Below are positions 31,211-39,994 of a DNA stretch of 64,000 bases, piece by piece. The DNA lies in contig NZ_JAUHPV010000009.1 of the NCBI RefSeq assembly GCF_030418315.1, positions 1 to 64,000 on the forward strand, given 5' to 3'. This DNA comes from Demequina zhanjiangensis. Lineage in GTDB: Bacteria; Actinomycetota; Actinomycetes; Actinomycetales; Demequinaceae. Position 1 is the stretch's first letter. Each line of letters begins with the position of its first letter. Under the pieces are notes generated by a model. That model was given only the letters and a program-made list of their open reading frames with translations. It had not been told where the DNA came from and did no database searches. The translations under genes and the position numbers were made by a program.

Positions 31211-32227
31211 ATGACCCACGATCCGTATGTGGCCGACGCTGCCCGCTACGACACGATGACCTACCGCCGCTGCGGCCGTTCCGGCCTGCGCCTTCCGGGC
31301 GTCAGCCTCGGCCTGTGGCAGAACTTCGGCGACACCAAGCCGTACGAGACGATGCGCGCGATCGTCCTCGCCGCGTTCGACGCCGGCGTCACCCACTTCG
31401 ACCTGGCGAACAACTACGGGCCGCCCCCGGGGAGCGCCGAGACCAACTTCGGGCGCATCGTCGCCGAGGACCTTAAGCCGTACCGCGACGAGATCATCAT
31501 CAGCACCAAGGCCGGCTACACGATGTGGCCCGGCCCGTACGGCGACTTCGGTTCGCGCAAGTACCTGCTGTCCAGCCTGGACCAGTCGCTCGCGCGCATG
31601 GGCCTCGACTACGTGGACGTCTTCTACCACCACCGCCCCGATCCTGACACGCCCATCGAGGAGTCGATGATGGCGCTGGACCAGGCCGTGCGCTCCGGCA
31701 AGGCGCTGTACGCGGGCATCTCCAACTACGACGCGCACGGCACCCGCGAGGCCGCGCGGATCCTGCGCGAGCTCGGGACGCCGCTGCTGATCCACCAGCC
31801 TCGCTACAACATGTTCGACCGCCGGGTGGAGCAGGGCGGCCTGCTCGACGCGCTCGGCGACGTGGGTGCGGGAGCGATCGTCTTCTCACCGCTCGCGCAG
31901 GGCCTGCTCACCGACCGCTACCTGGGCGGCATCCCGTCGGGCTCGCGCGTCACGCACTCTGCGTTCCTGTCGGAGAAGAACATCACCGACCTGTACCTGG
32001 AGCGCGCGCAGGCGCTGAACGACATCGCGGTGGGCCGGGGCCAGACGCTCGCGCAGATGGCGCTCACCTGGGTGCTGCGCGACGAGCGGGTCACCTCGGC
32101 GCTCATCGGCGCCTCCTCGGTGGAACAGCTGCATGGGAACCTCGCCGCGCTCGACGCCCCGCCGCTCACCGCGGACGAGCTCAAAGCGATCGAGCCCCAC
32201 GCCGTGCACGGGACGGAGTGGCTGTAG
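31211..32227 (+). CDS. Aldo/keto reductase, YghZ-type (L-glyceraldehyde 3-phosphate reductase)
   Basis: A 338-residue NADP-dependent reductase. The catalytic tetrad is visible: Asp and Tyr in THFDLANNYGPPPGSAE, Lys in ISTKAGYTMWPGPYG and His in VFYHHRPDPDTP. The PPPGSAE loop and TMWPGPYG segment are typical of YghZ/Gpr enzymes, which reduce L-glyceraldehyde 3-phosphate and methylglyoxal, so a detoxification role is likely. It is monocistronic and borders the accessory island that starts about 200 bp downstream. Confidence 0.92.
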   Translation: MTHDPYVADAARYDTMTYRRCGRSGLRLPGVSLGLWQNFGDTKPYETMRAIVLAAFDAGVTHFDLANNYGPPPGSAETNFGRIVAEDLKPYRDEIIISTKAGYTMWPGPYGDFGSRKYLLSSLDQSLARMGLDYVDVFYHHRPDPDTPIEESMMALDQAVRSGKALYAGISNYDAHGTREAARILRELGTPLLIHQPRYNMFDRRVEQGGLLDALGDVGAGAIVFSPLAQGLLTDRYLGGIPSGSRVTHSAFLSEKNITDLYLERAQALNDIAVGRGQTLAQMALTWVLRDERVTSALIGASSVEQLHGNLAALDAPPLTADELKAIEPHAVHGTEWL

Positions 32228-32426
32228 GCCGGCGCGGCTCGATCTGCGTGGCGGACGGTCACCAGACGTGGTGAGCGAACGGTTCAGTCTCACGAACGAC
32301 AGACGCCCGCCAAAGCCGGACGACTCCGTAGTGCCGACGCTCTGCTTGCGGGCGCCAGCCTCGAGTTGAGCGGGCAACAGCGTCATGACTGACGTCCCAA
32401 GTCACCGACCTCAGGGGACGCGGTGA

Positions 32427-32935
32427 CTAGTCATCGCCGAACATCTCCTGCGTCGAAGGGCCGTCCAACCGCATCGCGTCGAGACCGGCGATCCATGGCT
32501 CCATGCCGAGAAGAGACTTCAGGGCGTACTCGACAGCGGCCGCAGAGAACGAGGATCGCAGAGGAAGATGGGGGCCTCTTCGGGCGTGGCGGGACGCCTG
32601 CGCGTCATTGCCCAGTCCTCCAAGTGAAAGTTCCTCGGACCACCGACAGCGACCTTGAAAGCAGGTCTGGGGAGATCATCACGTGCGGACACGTTCCCGA
32701 GTACCTTCCAACGGCCGATCTCGACAAGCTCGGAGCCCGCAGATGCGGCCAGATGAAACTCTGCTGTCGCCACGATCTCTGCAAGGTCAACGATCTCGGA
32801 CTCATCAGCAAACACGGCGTCGAACACCACCATGTAGATGCTGTCGAAAGGCCCAACCTCTACAGCTTGGCCGAGGCCGAGGCGGCCATCCCCGAGCGGG
32901 ATCGTGAACGCGTCACCACGTTCGAGAGTCTTCAC
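32427..32935 (-). pseudogene. Imm26-family immunity gene with a 2-bp frameshift
   Basis: The first 125 or so residues form an Imm26 protein: MKTLERGDAFTIPLGDGRLG, then MVVFDAVF, GRWKVLG and WAMTRRRPATPEEAPIFL. The frame then reads nonsense and stops at 32519. Dropping two bases of AGAG at 32560-32563 (plus strand) restores a typical ending (RSSFSAAAVEYALKSLLG, then MEPWIAGLDAMRLDG) up to a stop at 32427. So this is either a decayed gene with a dinucleotide duplication or a sequencing error. Imm26 proteins neutralise polymorphic toxins, and the neighbouring genes fit. Confidence 0.72.
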
Positions 32936-33072
32936 TGCCTTTCACTCCTCTCTCAGCTCCAGTTCGCCCCGAGCAAGATCCCGCGCTGAGGCCCGCAGGC
33001 AGGTCAGCGACGCGACCGACGCGGCCCTTGGACTCTCCGGTCACCGCTCTTGCCAGGCCCTGCCAGCAGCCG

Positions 33073-33678
33073 CTATCCGTGAGTCGGAAAGTCGATCACG
33101 TCGCCCTGCACAATGCCCTGACCGTCTACCCAGTACTCGCCCGACTCGAGCCTCGAGATCACGTCCTCGACGAAGGCATGGATGCTCGGCCACGCAATAC
33201 GTGCACTCTCTTCAGGATCAGCGTCGAACCACACGACACGAAGCGCACCCGAGTCGAACTGGTCGTCTGCCAGTTCGACGACCAGGTCGCCCTTGTCCAT
33301 GCGAAGCAGAGGAAACCACGTCGATCGCCAGCGCCGTTCGAAGAAGTCCGCCGTCTCGGAGTGCTGGCGCACGAGTTGCCGCTGGAGTCCGCGCTGCTGG
33401 ACGCACCACCCGCTGAGGTTGGTCAGTGTGTTGAACTCCCCGCCGGGAACGATCTCGACCGCCAAGCGTGAAACGCCATCTGAATGTGCTCCGTCGTGCC
33501 AGCCGAACCACTCGATGATCTCGCCCGATGAGGCTAGGCCGAGCTCGGCCAGCACGGAGCGCACGTGGCTTTCCGGAAGGCCCGGACGCATGATCGGGAT
33601 GATTGCCGCACCGGCCTCGGCAAGCAGGTGCTCCCAACGCCGAAGCGCGGCGACGAGGTCCCCGGTCACTTGTTGCAC
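33073..33678 (-). CDS. SMI1/KNR4 (SUKH) family immunity protein
   Basis: A 201-residue cytoplasmic protein with SUKH features: the N-terminal PGLPESHVRSVLAELGL, the EIIEWFGWHDGA segment, the core STWFPLLRMDKGDLVVELAD and the late helix SIHAFVEDVISRLESGEYW. SUKH proteins bind and block polymorphic toxins, often nucleases. The GTG start lies inside the last codons of the Rhs-tip nuclease gene (13-bp overlap, 33666-33678), the arrangement expected for a coupled toxin-antitoxin pair. GC content is lower than in the flanking genes. Confidence 0.8.
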   Translation of the reverse strand: MQQVTGDLVAALRRWEHLLAEAGAAIIPIMRPGLPESHVRSVLAELGLASSGEIIEWFGWHDGAHSDGVSRLAVEIVPGGEFNTLTNLSGWCVQQRGLQRQLVRQHSETADFFERRWRSTWFPLLRMDKGDLVVELADDQFDSGALRVVWFDADPEESARIAWPSIHAFVEDVISRLESGEYWVDGQGIVQGDVIDFPTHG

Positions 33679-34115
33679 ACGAAAGTGATCGTGGGCGCAC
33701 TCGGCATGGGAGCGACCACGAACCTGTCACCGGCGACACTCCCGCATGCACTGTAGAAACCCGCCATGAATCCTCCCGGCTTCGACTGCTCCCGTCCCGG
33801 GACCCACCTGATCGATGCCCCCGGTCCGCCCTCTGCAGTGCTGGCAGAAGGGTACTCGTCGCACGACAGCTCGTCGCCGGCCGCGCCTGCGCATCGCGGT
33901 TCTGACCTGCACCAGCTGCGCGACTGCGTCTCGGACTTCGTGAGCGTCGTGTCACCCGACGCGTCAAGACTGAACGACGCCGAGTCGCCGCCATCGGTCG
34001 AGACCCCCGTCAGGCGACCGCCCGCGTCGTACGAGTACGAACCCCCACGGTCCACTCCCGCAAGCGACTCCTCGAACGCCTCGATCCGGCCCGCGTCGTC
34101 GCGCCCTAACCCCTG
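33666..34115 (-). pseudogene. Detached Rhs/YD-repeat tip with NucA/NucB nuclease toxin
   Basis: About 149 residues. The first part is the end of an Rhs/YD-repeat protein (GRDDAGRIEAFEESLAG, then YSYDAGGRLTGVSTDGG). The last ~80 residues match the NucA/NucB DNase domain: CDEYPSASTAEGG with the catalytic Asp-Glu, then a spaced EQSKPGGFMAGFY. The frame is closed immediately upstream by the mutY stop codon, so the Rhs shell and secretion parts are missing. GTG at 34055 could start a shorter product. It overlaps the SUKH gene by 13 bp. Either an orphan toxin cassette or a recombination remnant. Confidence 0.78.
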
Positions 34116-35015
34116 CTAAAGCACGTACAGGCCCCGCTCCGCGTCGGCTGCCCGCACCAGCCCGTCAGCCACGAGCGACTCCAGGCAGGAGTCGAGCTGG
34201 CCGGGCTCGATGTCCTCAAGCGCAGCGTGGCCGCTGATATTGACGGGCACATGGGCGGCGCGCAGGAGCGCCATGATGCGGCCGCGCACCTGACGGTCGG
34301 TGCCGTGCCAGGGCTGCACCCGCCGGGGTGCTGCCTCGAGCCCGGTGGCGCCTTCGGCGAGCCAGCGGCAGTCAGACGCGAGGGGGCACTCCCCGCAGCG
34401 GGGCGCGCGGGCAGTGCAGACGAGCGCGCCGAGCTCCATCGATCCGGCGGCCCACGCGACGGCCGCCTCGGGCGAGGCTGGCACAAGCTCCGCCGCATGC
34501 GCCCGCTCGCCGACCGTCTGGTGCAGCGCGGGCAGCGGGAGGCCGTTCCATGCGCGCCCGATCACGCGTCGCACGTTGGTGTCGAGCACCACCGACCGCT
34601 GCCCGAACGCGAAGGCAGCCACCGCGGCGGCGGTGTACGCGCCGATGCCTGGCAGGGCGAGCAGCGTGTCCTCGTCCGACGGCACCTCTCCCCCATGCCG
34701 CTCGACGAGCGCGACCGCGCACTCCCACAGCCGCTTGGCCCGTCGCGGATACCCGAGCCGACCCCACGCGCGCACGGCGTCGCCCTGCTCGGCGGCGGCC
34801 AGGTCGGCGGGCGTCGGCCAGCGAGCCATCCACTCGCGCCACACGGGTTCCACTCGGACGACCGGGGTCTGCTGGAGCATGATCTCGCTGACGAGGACGC
34901 CCCACGGCGAGCAGTCGGAGCGCCGCCACGGCAGGTCGCGTGCCTCCCTTGAGAACCAGGCGATGACCTCGTCGACCATCGATGCGTCGCGTGCGTGTTG
35001 CGGCGTGGTCGGCAT
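34116..35015 (-). CDS. mutY: A/G-specific adenine glycosylase
   Basis: Removes adenine mispaired with 8-oxoguanine. The 299-residue protein has the catalytic glutamate in SEIMLQQTPV, the helix-hairpin-helix LPGIGAYTAAAVAAFAF, the catalytic aspartate in VLDTNVRRV and the cluster C-x6-C-x2-C-x5-C (CTARAPRCGECPLASDC). It is shorter than E. coli MutY because the C-terminal NUDIX-like 8-oxoG-sensing domain is reduced, as usual in Micrococcales. Its last codons (GLYVL) look intact although the foreign Rhs fragment begins at the very next base. Confidence 0.95.
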   Translation of the reverse strand: MPTTPQHARDASMVDEVIAWFSREARDLPWRRSDCSPWGVLVSEIMLQQTPVVRVEPVWREWMARWPTPADLAAAEQGDAVRAWGRLGYPRRAKRLWECAVALVERHGGEVPSDEDTLLALPGIGAYTAAAVAAFAFGQRSVVLDTNVRRVIGRAWNGLPLPALHQTVGERAHAAELVPASPEAAVAWAAGSMELGALVCTARAPRCGECPLASDCRWLAEGATGLEAAPRRVQPWHGTDRQVRGRIMALLRAAHVPVNISGHAALEDIEPGQLDSCLESLVADGLVRAADAERGLYVL

Positions 35016-35074
35016 GGCTTCATTGTTCCAGCCCCGTGCGTGACTACCGTGAAGTGACGAGGGAAGGAGGAGCC

Positions 35075-35689
35075 ATGGACGGTGTGCGTCATCCCGTCGG
35101 ACGGCAGTCCGCGAACGTGTACTGGCGACGGCGCCTCGTGGTGCTCCTGGGCCTGATCCTGGTGGTCGTGGTCGCGTGGTTCCTGATCACCTCTCCCAGC
35201 GGTGACGGCTCCGAGGAACCGGTCGCCGACTCCAGCATCTCCCCCGGAGCGACAGTGACCGCCGACGCTGCGGCGGACGGCGGCGACCCGAGCCGCGCCT
35301 GCGGCGTGGACGACGTGGAGATCACCGTCACGCCGAACCCGTTCAACGTGACGCTCGGCTCGATCCCCGCGTTCGACGTCTCGATCGCGCACGTGGGCAG
35401 CTCCTCGTGCCTGCTCTCGACGGGCGGCACCGACAGCGAGCTGCTGATCACCTCGGGCAGCACGCAGATCTACACGACCGCGGACTGCCCGTCGAATTCT
35501 CCGATCAACGAGCGCGACTTCCTGCTTTCGGGCGACACCACCGAGTCCTTCTCGGTCAACTGGAACGGCCAGTGGTCGGCGCCTGAGTGCGGTACCTCGA
35601 CCAACTCGACGCAGGCGGGCTACTACTGGGCGACGCTCACTCTGCAGGGCATCGAGGCTGAGCCCGCGCAGTTCCAGCTCTCCGAGTAG
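35075..35689 (+). CDS. Membrane-anchored extracytoplasmic protein, unknown function
   Basis: A 204-residue protein with a short cytoplasmic N-terminus, one membrane helix (LVVLLGLILVVVVAWFLI, about residues 25-42) and a secreted beta-rich domain. The domain has four spaced cysteines (ACGV, SSCLL, DCPS, ECGT) that could form two disulfides. The pattern resembles Ig-like or DUF4232-type domains, but I do not recognise it firmly. A strong AAGGAGGAG ribosome site precedes the ATG. Divergent from mutY, 59 bp apart. Confidence 0.78.
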   Translation: MDGVRHPVGRQSANVYWRRRLVVLLGLILVVVVAWFLITSPSGDGSEEPVADSSISPGATVTADAAADGGDPSRACGVDDVEITVTPNPFNVTLGSIPAFDVSIAHVGSSSCLLSTGGTDSELLITSGSTQIYTTADCPSNSPINERDFLLSGDTTESFSVNWNGQWSAPECGTSTNSTQAGYYWATLTLQGIEAEPAQFQLSE

Positions 35690-35753
35690 CGTCACGTCGC
35701 CTTCGGGCGCACTCCACCGCGCCTCACGCGCAGCCGGCCGATGCGAGGCTCGC

Positions 35754-37151
35754 CTAGAACGGCGCCGGTTCCCTCTCACGGTCGTCGGCGGGCAGTGCTA
35801 CGTGCACGGCCTCCGCGAGCGTGGACACCGCATGCAGCCTCACCCCGGCGGGGGCCTTGACGTTCGTCGCGCTGGCGGGCACAACGATGTCGCGAAACCC
35901 AAGGCGCCCCGCCTCGGCCACCCGCTGCGACAGCGCTGACACCGGCCGCACGGCCCCGGACAGCGCCACCTCTCCGACGGCAGCGAAGCCCTTGCGGACA
36001 GGGCGATCGAGACGCGCGGACGCTAGCGCAAGGGCGAGCGCCACGTCGGCCGCGGGCTCGGTGACCTTGGCGCCGCCGATCGTGGAGACGTAGACGTCGT
36101 CGGCGGCGACGGCGAGCCCTGCCCGTCGGTGAAGGACGGCGAGGATCATCGACACCCGCGCGCCGTCGATGCCGGACGTCGCACGGCGAGGGTTGCTGAG
36201 CGCGGAGGGCGCGACGAGCGCCTGGATCTCCGCGGGCAGGGGCCGCTTGCCGTCGAGCGTGATGGTGGCGCAGGTGCCGGGCACGTGCGCGCCGTCGTGG
36301 GACAGGAACAGCCCTGACGGGTCGGTGACCGACTCGATGCCGTCGTCCACGAGCTGGAAGCACCCGACCTCGTCCACCGACCCGAAGCGGTTCTTGATGG
36401 CGCGCAGCAGCCGCAGCGCGGAGTGCTGCTCGCCCTCGAACTGGCACACCACGTCGACCAGGTGCTCGACGAGCCGCGGACCGGCGACGGAGCCCTCCTT
36501 GGTCACGTGGCCCACGAGGACGGTGGGGATGCCTCGGGTCTTGGCGGCCTGGATAAGCGACTGCGCGACCTCACGCACCTGACCGACGCCACCCGCGGTG
36601 CCCTCGATCTCCGCGGAGGCGAGCGTCTGGATGGAGTCGACCATCATGAGGTGCGGCTCGGTGGAGTCGATGTGCGACAGCACGGCGCCCAGATCCGTCT
36701 CGGCCGCCAGCAGCACGCCACGCTCGAGCGCACCGATCCGCTCCGCGCGCAGTCGCACCTGGCCAGCTGACTCCTCGCCGGTGACGTAGAGGACCCGCTC
36801 CCCCGAGCGTGCGGCGCGCGCGGCGACATCAAGCAGCAGAGTGGACTTGCCAACTCCCGGCTCACCGGCGAGCAGGATCACCGCGCCCGGCACGAGCCCG
36901 CCGCCGAGCACGCGGTCGAACTCGCCCACGCCCGTGGCACGACGCTGCGACGACTCCGCAGAGACGTCAGGGATGGGGGTCGCAGCCGTGGTGGGTGCCG
37001 TCGCCTTGGTCGCTGGCCCTGCGGCCGAGGCCCCCGCCTCCACGACGGTGCCCCACGCCTGGCACTCGCCGCATCGTCCGACCCACTTGACGGCCGTCCA
37101 ACCGCATTCAGTGCAGCGGTATCCGGGGGTGCTCTTGCTCTTCGCGGCCAT
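35754..37151 (-). CDS. radA: DNA repair protein RadA
   Basis: RecA-like helicase that extends branches during homologous recombination. The 465-residue protein has the N-terminal zinc finger (YRCTECGWTAVKWVGRCGEC), Walker A GEPGVGKST, the RadA-specific KNRFG motif (AIKNRFGSVDEVG) and the C-terminal Lon-like domain (GFAAVGEVALSGAVRPVS). ATG at 37151 is used; the longer open frame upstream has no family similarity. disA, often next to radA in Gram-positives, is absent here. TACCGT 7 nt before the ATG suggests a leaderless message. Confidence 0.96.
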   Translation of the reverse strand: MAAKSKSTPGYRCTECGWTAVKWVGRCGECQAWGTVVEAGASAAGPATKATAPTTAATPIPDVSAESSQRRATGVGEFDRVLGGGLVPGAVILLAGEPGVGKSTLLLDVAARAARSGERVLYVTGEESAGQVRLRAERIGALERGVLLAAETDLGAVLSHIDSTEPHLMMVDSIQTLASAEIEGTAGGVGQVREVAQSLIQAAKTRGIPTVLVGHVTKEGSVAGPRLVEHLVDVVCQFEGEQHSALRLLRAIKNRFGSVDEVGCFQLVDDGIESVTDPSGLFLSHDGAHVPGTCATITLDGKRPLPAEIQALVAPSALSNPRRATSGIDGARVSMILAVLHRRAGLAVAADDVYVSTIGGAKVTEPAADVALALALASARLDRPVRKGFAAVGEVALSGAVRPVSALSQRVAEAGRLGFRDIVVPASATNVKAPAGVRLHAVSTLAEAVHVALPADDREREPAPF

Positions 37152-37158
37152 GGCACAC

Positions 37159-37164
37159 ACGGTA
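37159..37164 (-). promoter_or_regulatory. -10 box for leaderless radA mRNA
   Basis: On the minus strand TACCGT ends 7 nt before the radA ATG, with no ribosome site between them. Confidence 0.45.
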
Positions 37165-37259
37165 GCCGCGGGGTGAGACATCCACGGCGTCGGCCCACCG
37201 GCACCCGGCACACCAGGCCACACGCCGCGACGCAACGGCTGCGGCGGAGCACGAAGCCC

Positions 37260-37265
37260 TAGGCT
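37260..37265 (+). promoter_or_regulatory. -10 box for leaderless mRNA of the 457-residue protein gene
   Basis: TAGGCT ends 6 nt before the ATG at 37272. It faces the radA promoter about 95 bp away. Confidence 0.45.
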
Positions 37266-37271
37266 GGGGCC

Positions 37272-38645
37272 ATGTCGGACACCACGTGGGGCGCCTCTCA
37301 GCCGACGCCGGACGAGCCGTCGGCCGGTGGGGCCAGGGGCGAGACCGCCCCGACCAGGCCTTCCATGCCCGCGCCCTCGCGCGCAGCCGCTCCTACTCCG
37401 ATCGAAGGGGACGTAGGCGAGATCGTGGAGGCGGTCACACCGCCCGAGAACGACGAGATCATGCCGACCACGGGCGGCATCCCGTTCGCTCCGGTGGCGG
37501 GCCGCCCCGTCTCGCCCTACGACCGCATCTCCCCTGCCGCGCAGGGCCCGGACGACGTGCACCTGCTGGGCGAGACCGCGATCGCGAACGCGTCCATGTC
37601 AGCCTCCGGCGCGCCGACCCCCATGGCGGGAGTGCCGATGCCTCACGCGCGGTCCGCCGGCTCGCCGAGCGCGGCCGCAACGCCGCCTGCGAGCTCCTTC
37701 GGCAACGATGACCAGTCGCCCACGCCGCGCTATGAGCCGCGGTACGAACCGCGCACGATCTTCGCTCCGGTCAACCCACCGACCACCGAGGCTGCGGGCG
37801 CGGACCAGCCCGACGCTTCCGAGGCTCCTCACGACATCGCCACGCACGAGGTGGCGGGCGCCGACGTCCCGATGGCCGTCGCGATCGCCGCGATGGTCGA
37901 CGAGGAGGGCCGGGAGATCGAGCCCGAGTCGGCCGACGAGCCGGACGAGGCCTCGGACGACACTGCGGAGACGACGCGCGTCGCAGCACCCGCCGCGACG
38001 GACGACGAGGCTGACCACGACACCGAGCACGACGGTGCCGGCGACGGTGACGGCACCACCCCGTCGGACCCGGACGAGGAGGGACCGCGCAGGAACGTGG
38101 GCGCGATCGTCGGCCTCGTGGCGCTCGGCGTGGCCGTCTGGGCGGGTGCCGCCTTCGGCGCGGTGCAGCTGCTGGGCCCCGACCCCGTCGTCGTCCCCCC
38201 GGAGACGCACGTGACCGGTGAGCCCGGTCCAACGGTCTCGCCGATCGCGCTTGAAGACCCCACCGACTTCCTCGCGGCGATGCCGTCGACGGTCGGCTCG
38301 CTCGCGCTCACGGGCGTGGAGACCCTCGATCCGATCGAGGCCGGTGTGCCCGAGCGTGCGGCGGAGGTGTACGACCTCCAGTACAGCGATGGCACGACGA
38401 TCGTGACGGTGCGGGCGATCCAGCACTATTCGGAGGATGCGGCCACGGCGGCGTACGAGACGCTCGCGGGCGACGCCTCCGACGTCGAGCCCGTCACGGA
38501 CAGCGAGGGCACCGAGGTAGGTGAGCGTGCCGTCGTCGCCGGCGCGGAGGCTACGGCCGTCGTGTGGCGCAACAGCACCGCGGTCCTGGTGGCGGAGGGC
38601 CCGGAGGACGCGGTGCTGGAGCTGTACCGCCTGTTCGCGCTGTGA
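37272..38645 (+). CDS. Pro/Glu-rich single-pass membrane protein, unknown function
   Basis: A 457-residue protein. Residues 1-275 are low-complexity and rich in Pro, Ala, Glu and Asp, without predicted fold. One membrane helix follows (VGAIVGLVALGVAVWAGAAF, about 278-297). The remaining ~160 residues form a compact extracytoplasmic domain ending AVLELYRLFAL, with no signature I recognise. The stop overlaps the tetR GTG start (GTGA), so the two are translationally coupled, though a functional link is not evident. Confidence 0.75.
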   Translation: MSDTTWGASQPTPDEPSAGGARGETAPTRPSMPAPSRAAAPTPIEGDVGEIVEAVTPPENDEIMPTTGGIPFAPVAGRPVSPYDRISPAAQGPDDVHLLGETAIANASMSASGAPTPMAGVPMPHARSAGSPSAAATPPASSFGNDDQSPTPRYEPRYEPRTIFAPVNPPTTEAAGADQPDASEAPHDIATHEVAGADVPMAVAIAAMVDEEGREIEPESADEPDEASDDTAETTRVAAPAATDDEADHDTEHDGAGDGDGTTPSDPDEEGPRRNVGAIVGLVALGVAVWAGAAFGAVQLLGPDPVVVPPETHVTGEPGPTVSPIALEDPTDFLAAMPSTVGSLALTGVETLDPIEAGVPERAAEVYDLQYSDGTTIVTVRAIQHYSEDAATAAYETLAGDASDVEPVTDSEGTEVGERAVVAGAEATAVVWRNSTAVLVAEGPEDAVLELYRLFAL

Positions 38646-39247
38646 CTCCCGCGCCGCGCGGACCTCGCGGAGCCGGCGCCGACACTCGCGCCGAGATCCT
38701 GTCCGCGGCGGCGAACGTCTTCATCCGCGACGGCTACTCCAGCTCGATGCGCGCGATCGCGCGGGCGGCTCACGTGGATCCCGCGCTGGTGCGGCACTGG
38801 TTCGGCTCCAAGACGCAGCTGTTCGTCGAGTCGCTGAGGCCCGCCCAGGCCGACGATCCTCGCATCACCCGGTTCGCGACGATCCCGGAGGAGGAGCTGG
38901 GCGCGGCGATCGTGGAGCAGTTCCTCACGCTGTGGGAGGACCCGGTCGACGGCGTGCGGCTGCGCACGATCCTGCGCACGGCGATCGCGTTCGACGAGGT
39001 GGCCGAGGCGATGCGGGGGGTGCTGTTCGACGAGGTCCTGCTGCACGTGCTCCTTCAGCGCGGCTACGAGGAGGGCGATGCGCGCCTGCGCGCGTCGCTC
39101 ACGGCGTCGCAGATGATCGGGTTGGCCGTCGCGCGCCACGTCCTCGGCTTCGCCACACTGGAGGAGACGTCCCGTGACCGGCTGGTCGCGTTGTACGGGC
39201 CGACGCTGCAGCACTATCTGACGGGGGACCTCGGTCCGGTTGCATGA
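38642..39247 (+). CDS. TetR-family repressor
   Basis: A 201-residue regulator with the standard N-terminal helix-turn-helix (ILSAAANVFIRDGYSSSMRAIARAAHVDPALVRHWFGSK, residues about 19-57 in two stretches) and a helical C-terminal ligand domain of the TetR_C type common beside drug exporters. GTG start overlapping the previous stop codon. The downstream ABC exporter has its own promoter with an inverted repeat centred on its start codon, the likely operator. The ligand is probably the exporter's substrate. Confidence 0.92.
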   Translation: MTPAPRGPRGAGADTRAEILSAAANVFIRDGYSSSMRAIARAAHVDPALVRHWFGSKTQLFVESLRPAQADDPRITRFATIPEEELGAAIVEQFLTLWEDPVDGVRLRTILRTAIAFDEVAEAMRGVLFDEVLLHVLLQRGYEEGDARLRASLTASQMIGLAVARHVLGFATLEETSRDRLVALYGPTLQHYLTGDLGPVA

Positions 39248-39288
39248 TCCGTGGAAAGGAGCATAATTCCTCACATGGAGAATAATGC
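39240..39288 (+). promoter_or_regulatory. Leaderless exporter promoter overlapped by a TetR-type operator
   Basis: TTGCAT (39240-39245), a 16-bp spacer and CATAAT (39262-39267) place the transcription start at the ATG at 39275. An inverted repeat, GCATAATTC (39261-39269) against GAATAATGC (39280-39288), differs at one position of nine and spans from the -10 box past the start codon. It is an AT-rich island in GC-rich DNA. Confidence 0.65.
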
Positions 39289-39994
39289 GATCGAGATCAC
39301 GGGTCTGCGCGTGGTCCGCGGCCACAAGGAGGTCCTTCACGACCTCTCACTGACGGTGCCTCGCGGCGCCGTCGTCGGACTGCTCGGCCCCTCAGGCGGC
39401 GGCAAGTCCACCCTCATGCGCTCGATCGTCGGCGCCCAGATCGTCGCCGACGGCGACGTGAAGATCTTCGGACTCGACGCCGGCACTCCCCCGCTGCGGC
39501 ACCGCGTCGGCTACGTCACCCAGGCGCCCTCGGTATACGGCGACCTGACCGTCCGCCAGAACCTCTCCTACTTCGGCGCCCTCGTCGGCGCCGACGCCGA
39601 CAACGTCACCCACACCATCTCCAGCGTCGGCCTCGCGGACCAGGCCGACCAGGTGGTCGACACCCTCTCCGGCGGCCAGCGCTCACGCGTCTCGCTCGCC
39701 GCCGCCATCCTCGGCCACCCGGACCTGCTCGTGCTCGACGAGCCCACCGTCGGCCTCGATCCCGCCCTCCGCGACGACCTCTGGAAGCTCTTCCGACACT
39801 TCGCCGACCAGGGCACCACGATCCTCGTCTCGAGCCACGTCATGGACGAGGCCACCCGCTGCGACCGACTCCTCTTCCTCCGCGAGGGCCGCATCCTCGC
39901 CGACGGCACGCTCGAGGAGATCACCCAGGACACCGGGACGACGGACGCCGAGTCCGCCTTCCTCGCGCTCGCCCGTCGAGGGGAGGCGGCATGA
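39275..39994 (+). CDS. ABC exporter ATP-binding protein (drug type)
   Basis: A 239-residue ATPase. Walker A GPSGGGKST, Q-loop YVTQAPSVYGDLTV, signature LSGGQRSRVSLAAAI, Walker B LLVLDEPTVGLDP and switch histidine VSSHVMDEA are all intact. The short C-terminal tail is typical of DrrA/YhfQ-like exporters. ATG at 39275 fits the leaderless promoter; a GTG at 39251 is an alternative start. It overlaps the permease gene (ATGA). Confidence 0.93.
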   Translation: MENNAIEITGLRVVRGHKEVLHDLSLTVPRGAVVGLLGPSGGGKSTLMRSIVGAQIVADGDVKIFGLDAGTPPLRHRVGYVTQAPSVYGDLTVRQNLSYFGALVGADADNVTHTISSVGLADQADQVVDTLSGGQRSRVSLAAAILGHPDLLVLDEPTVGLDPALRDDLWKLFRHFADQGTTILVSSHVMDEATRCDRLLFLREGRILADGTLEEITQDTGTTDAESAFLALARRGEAA

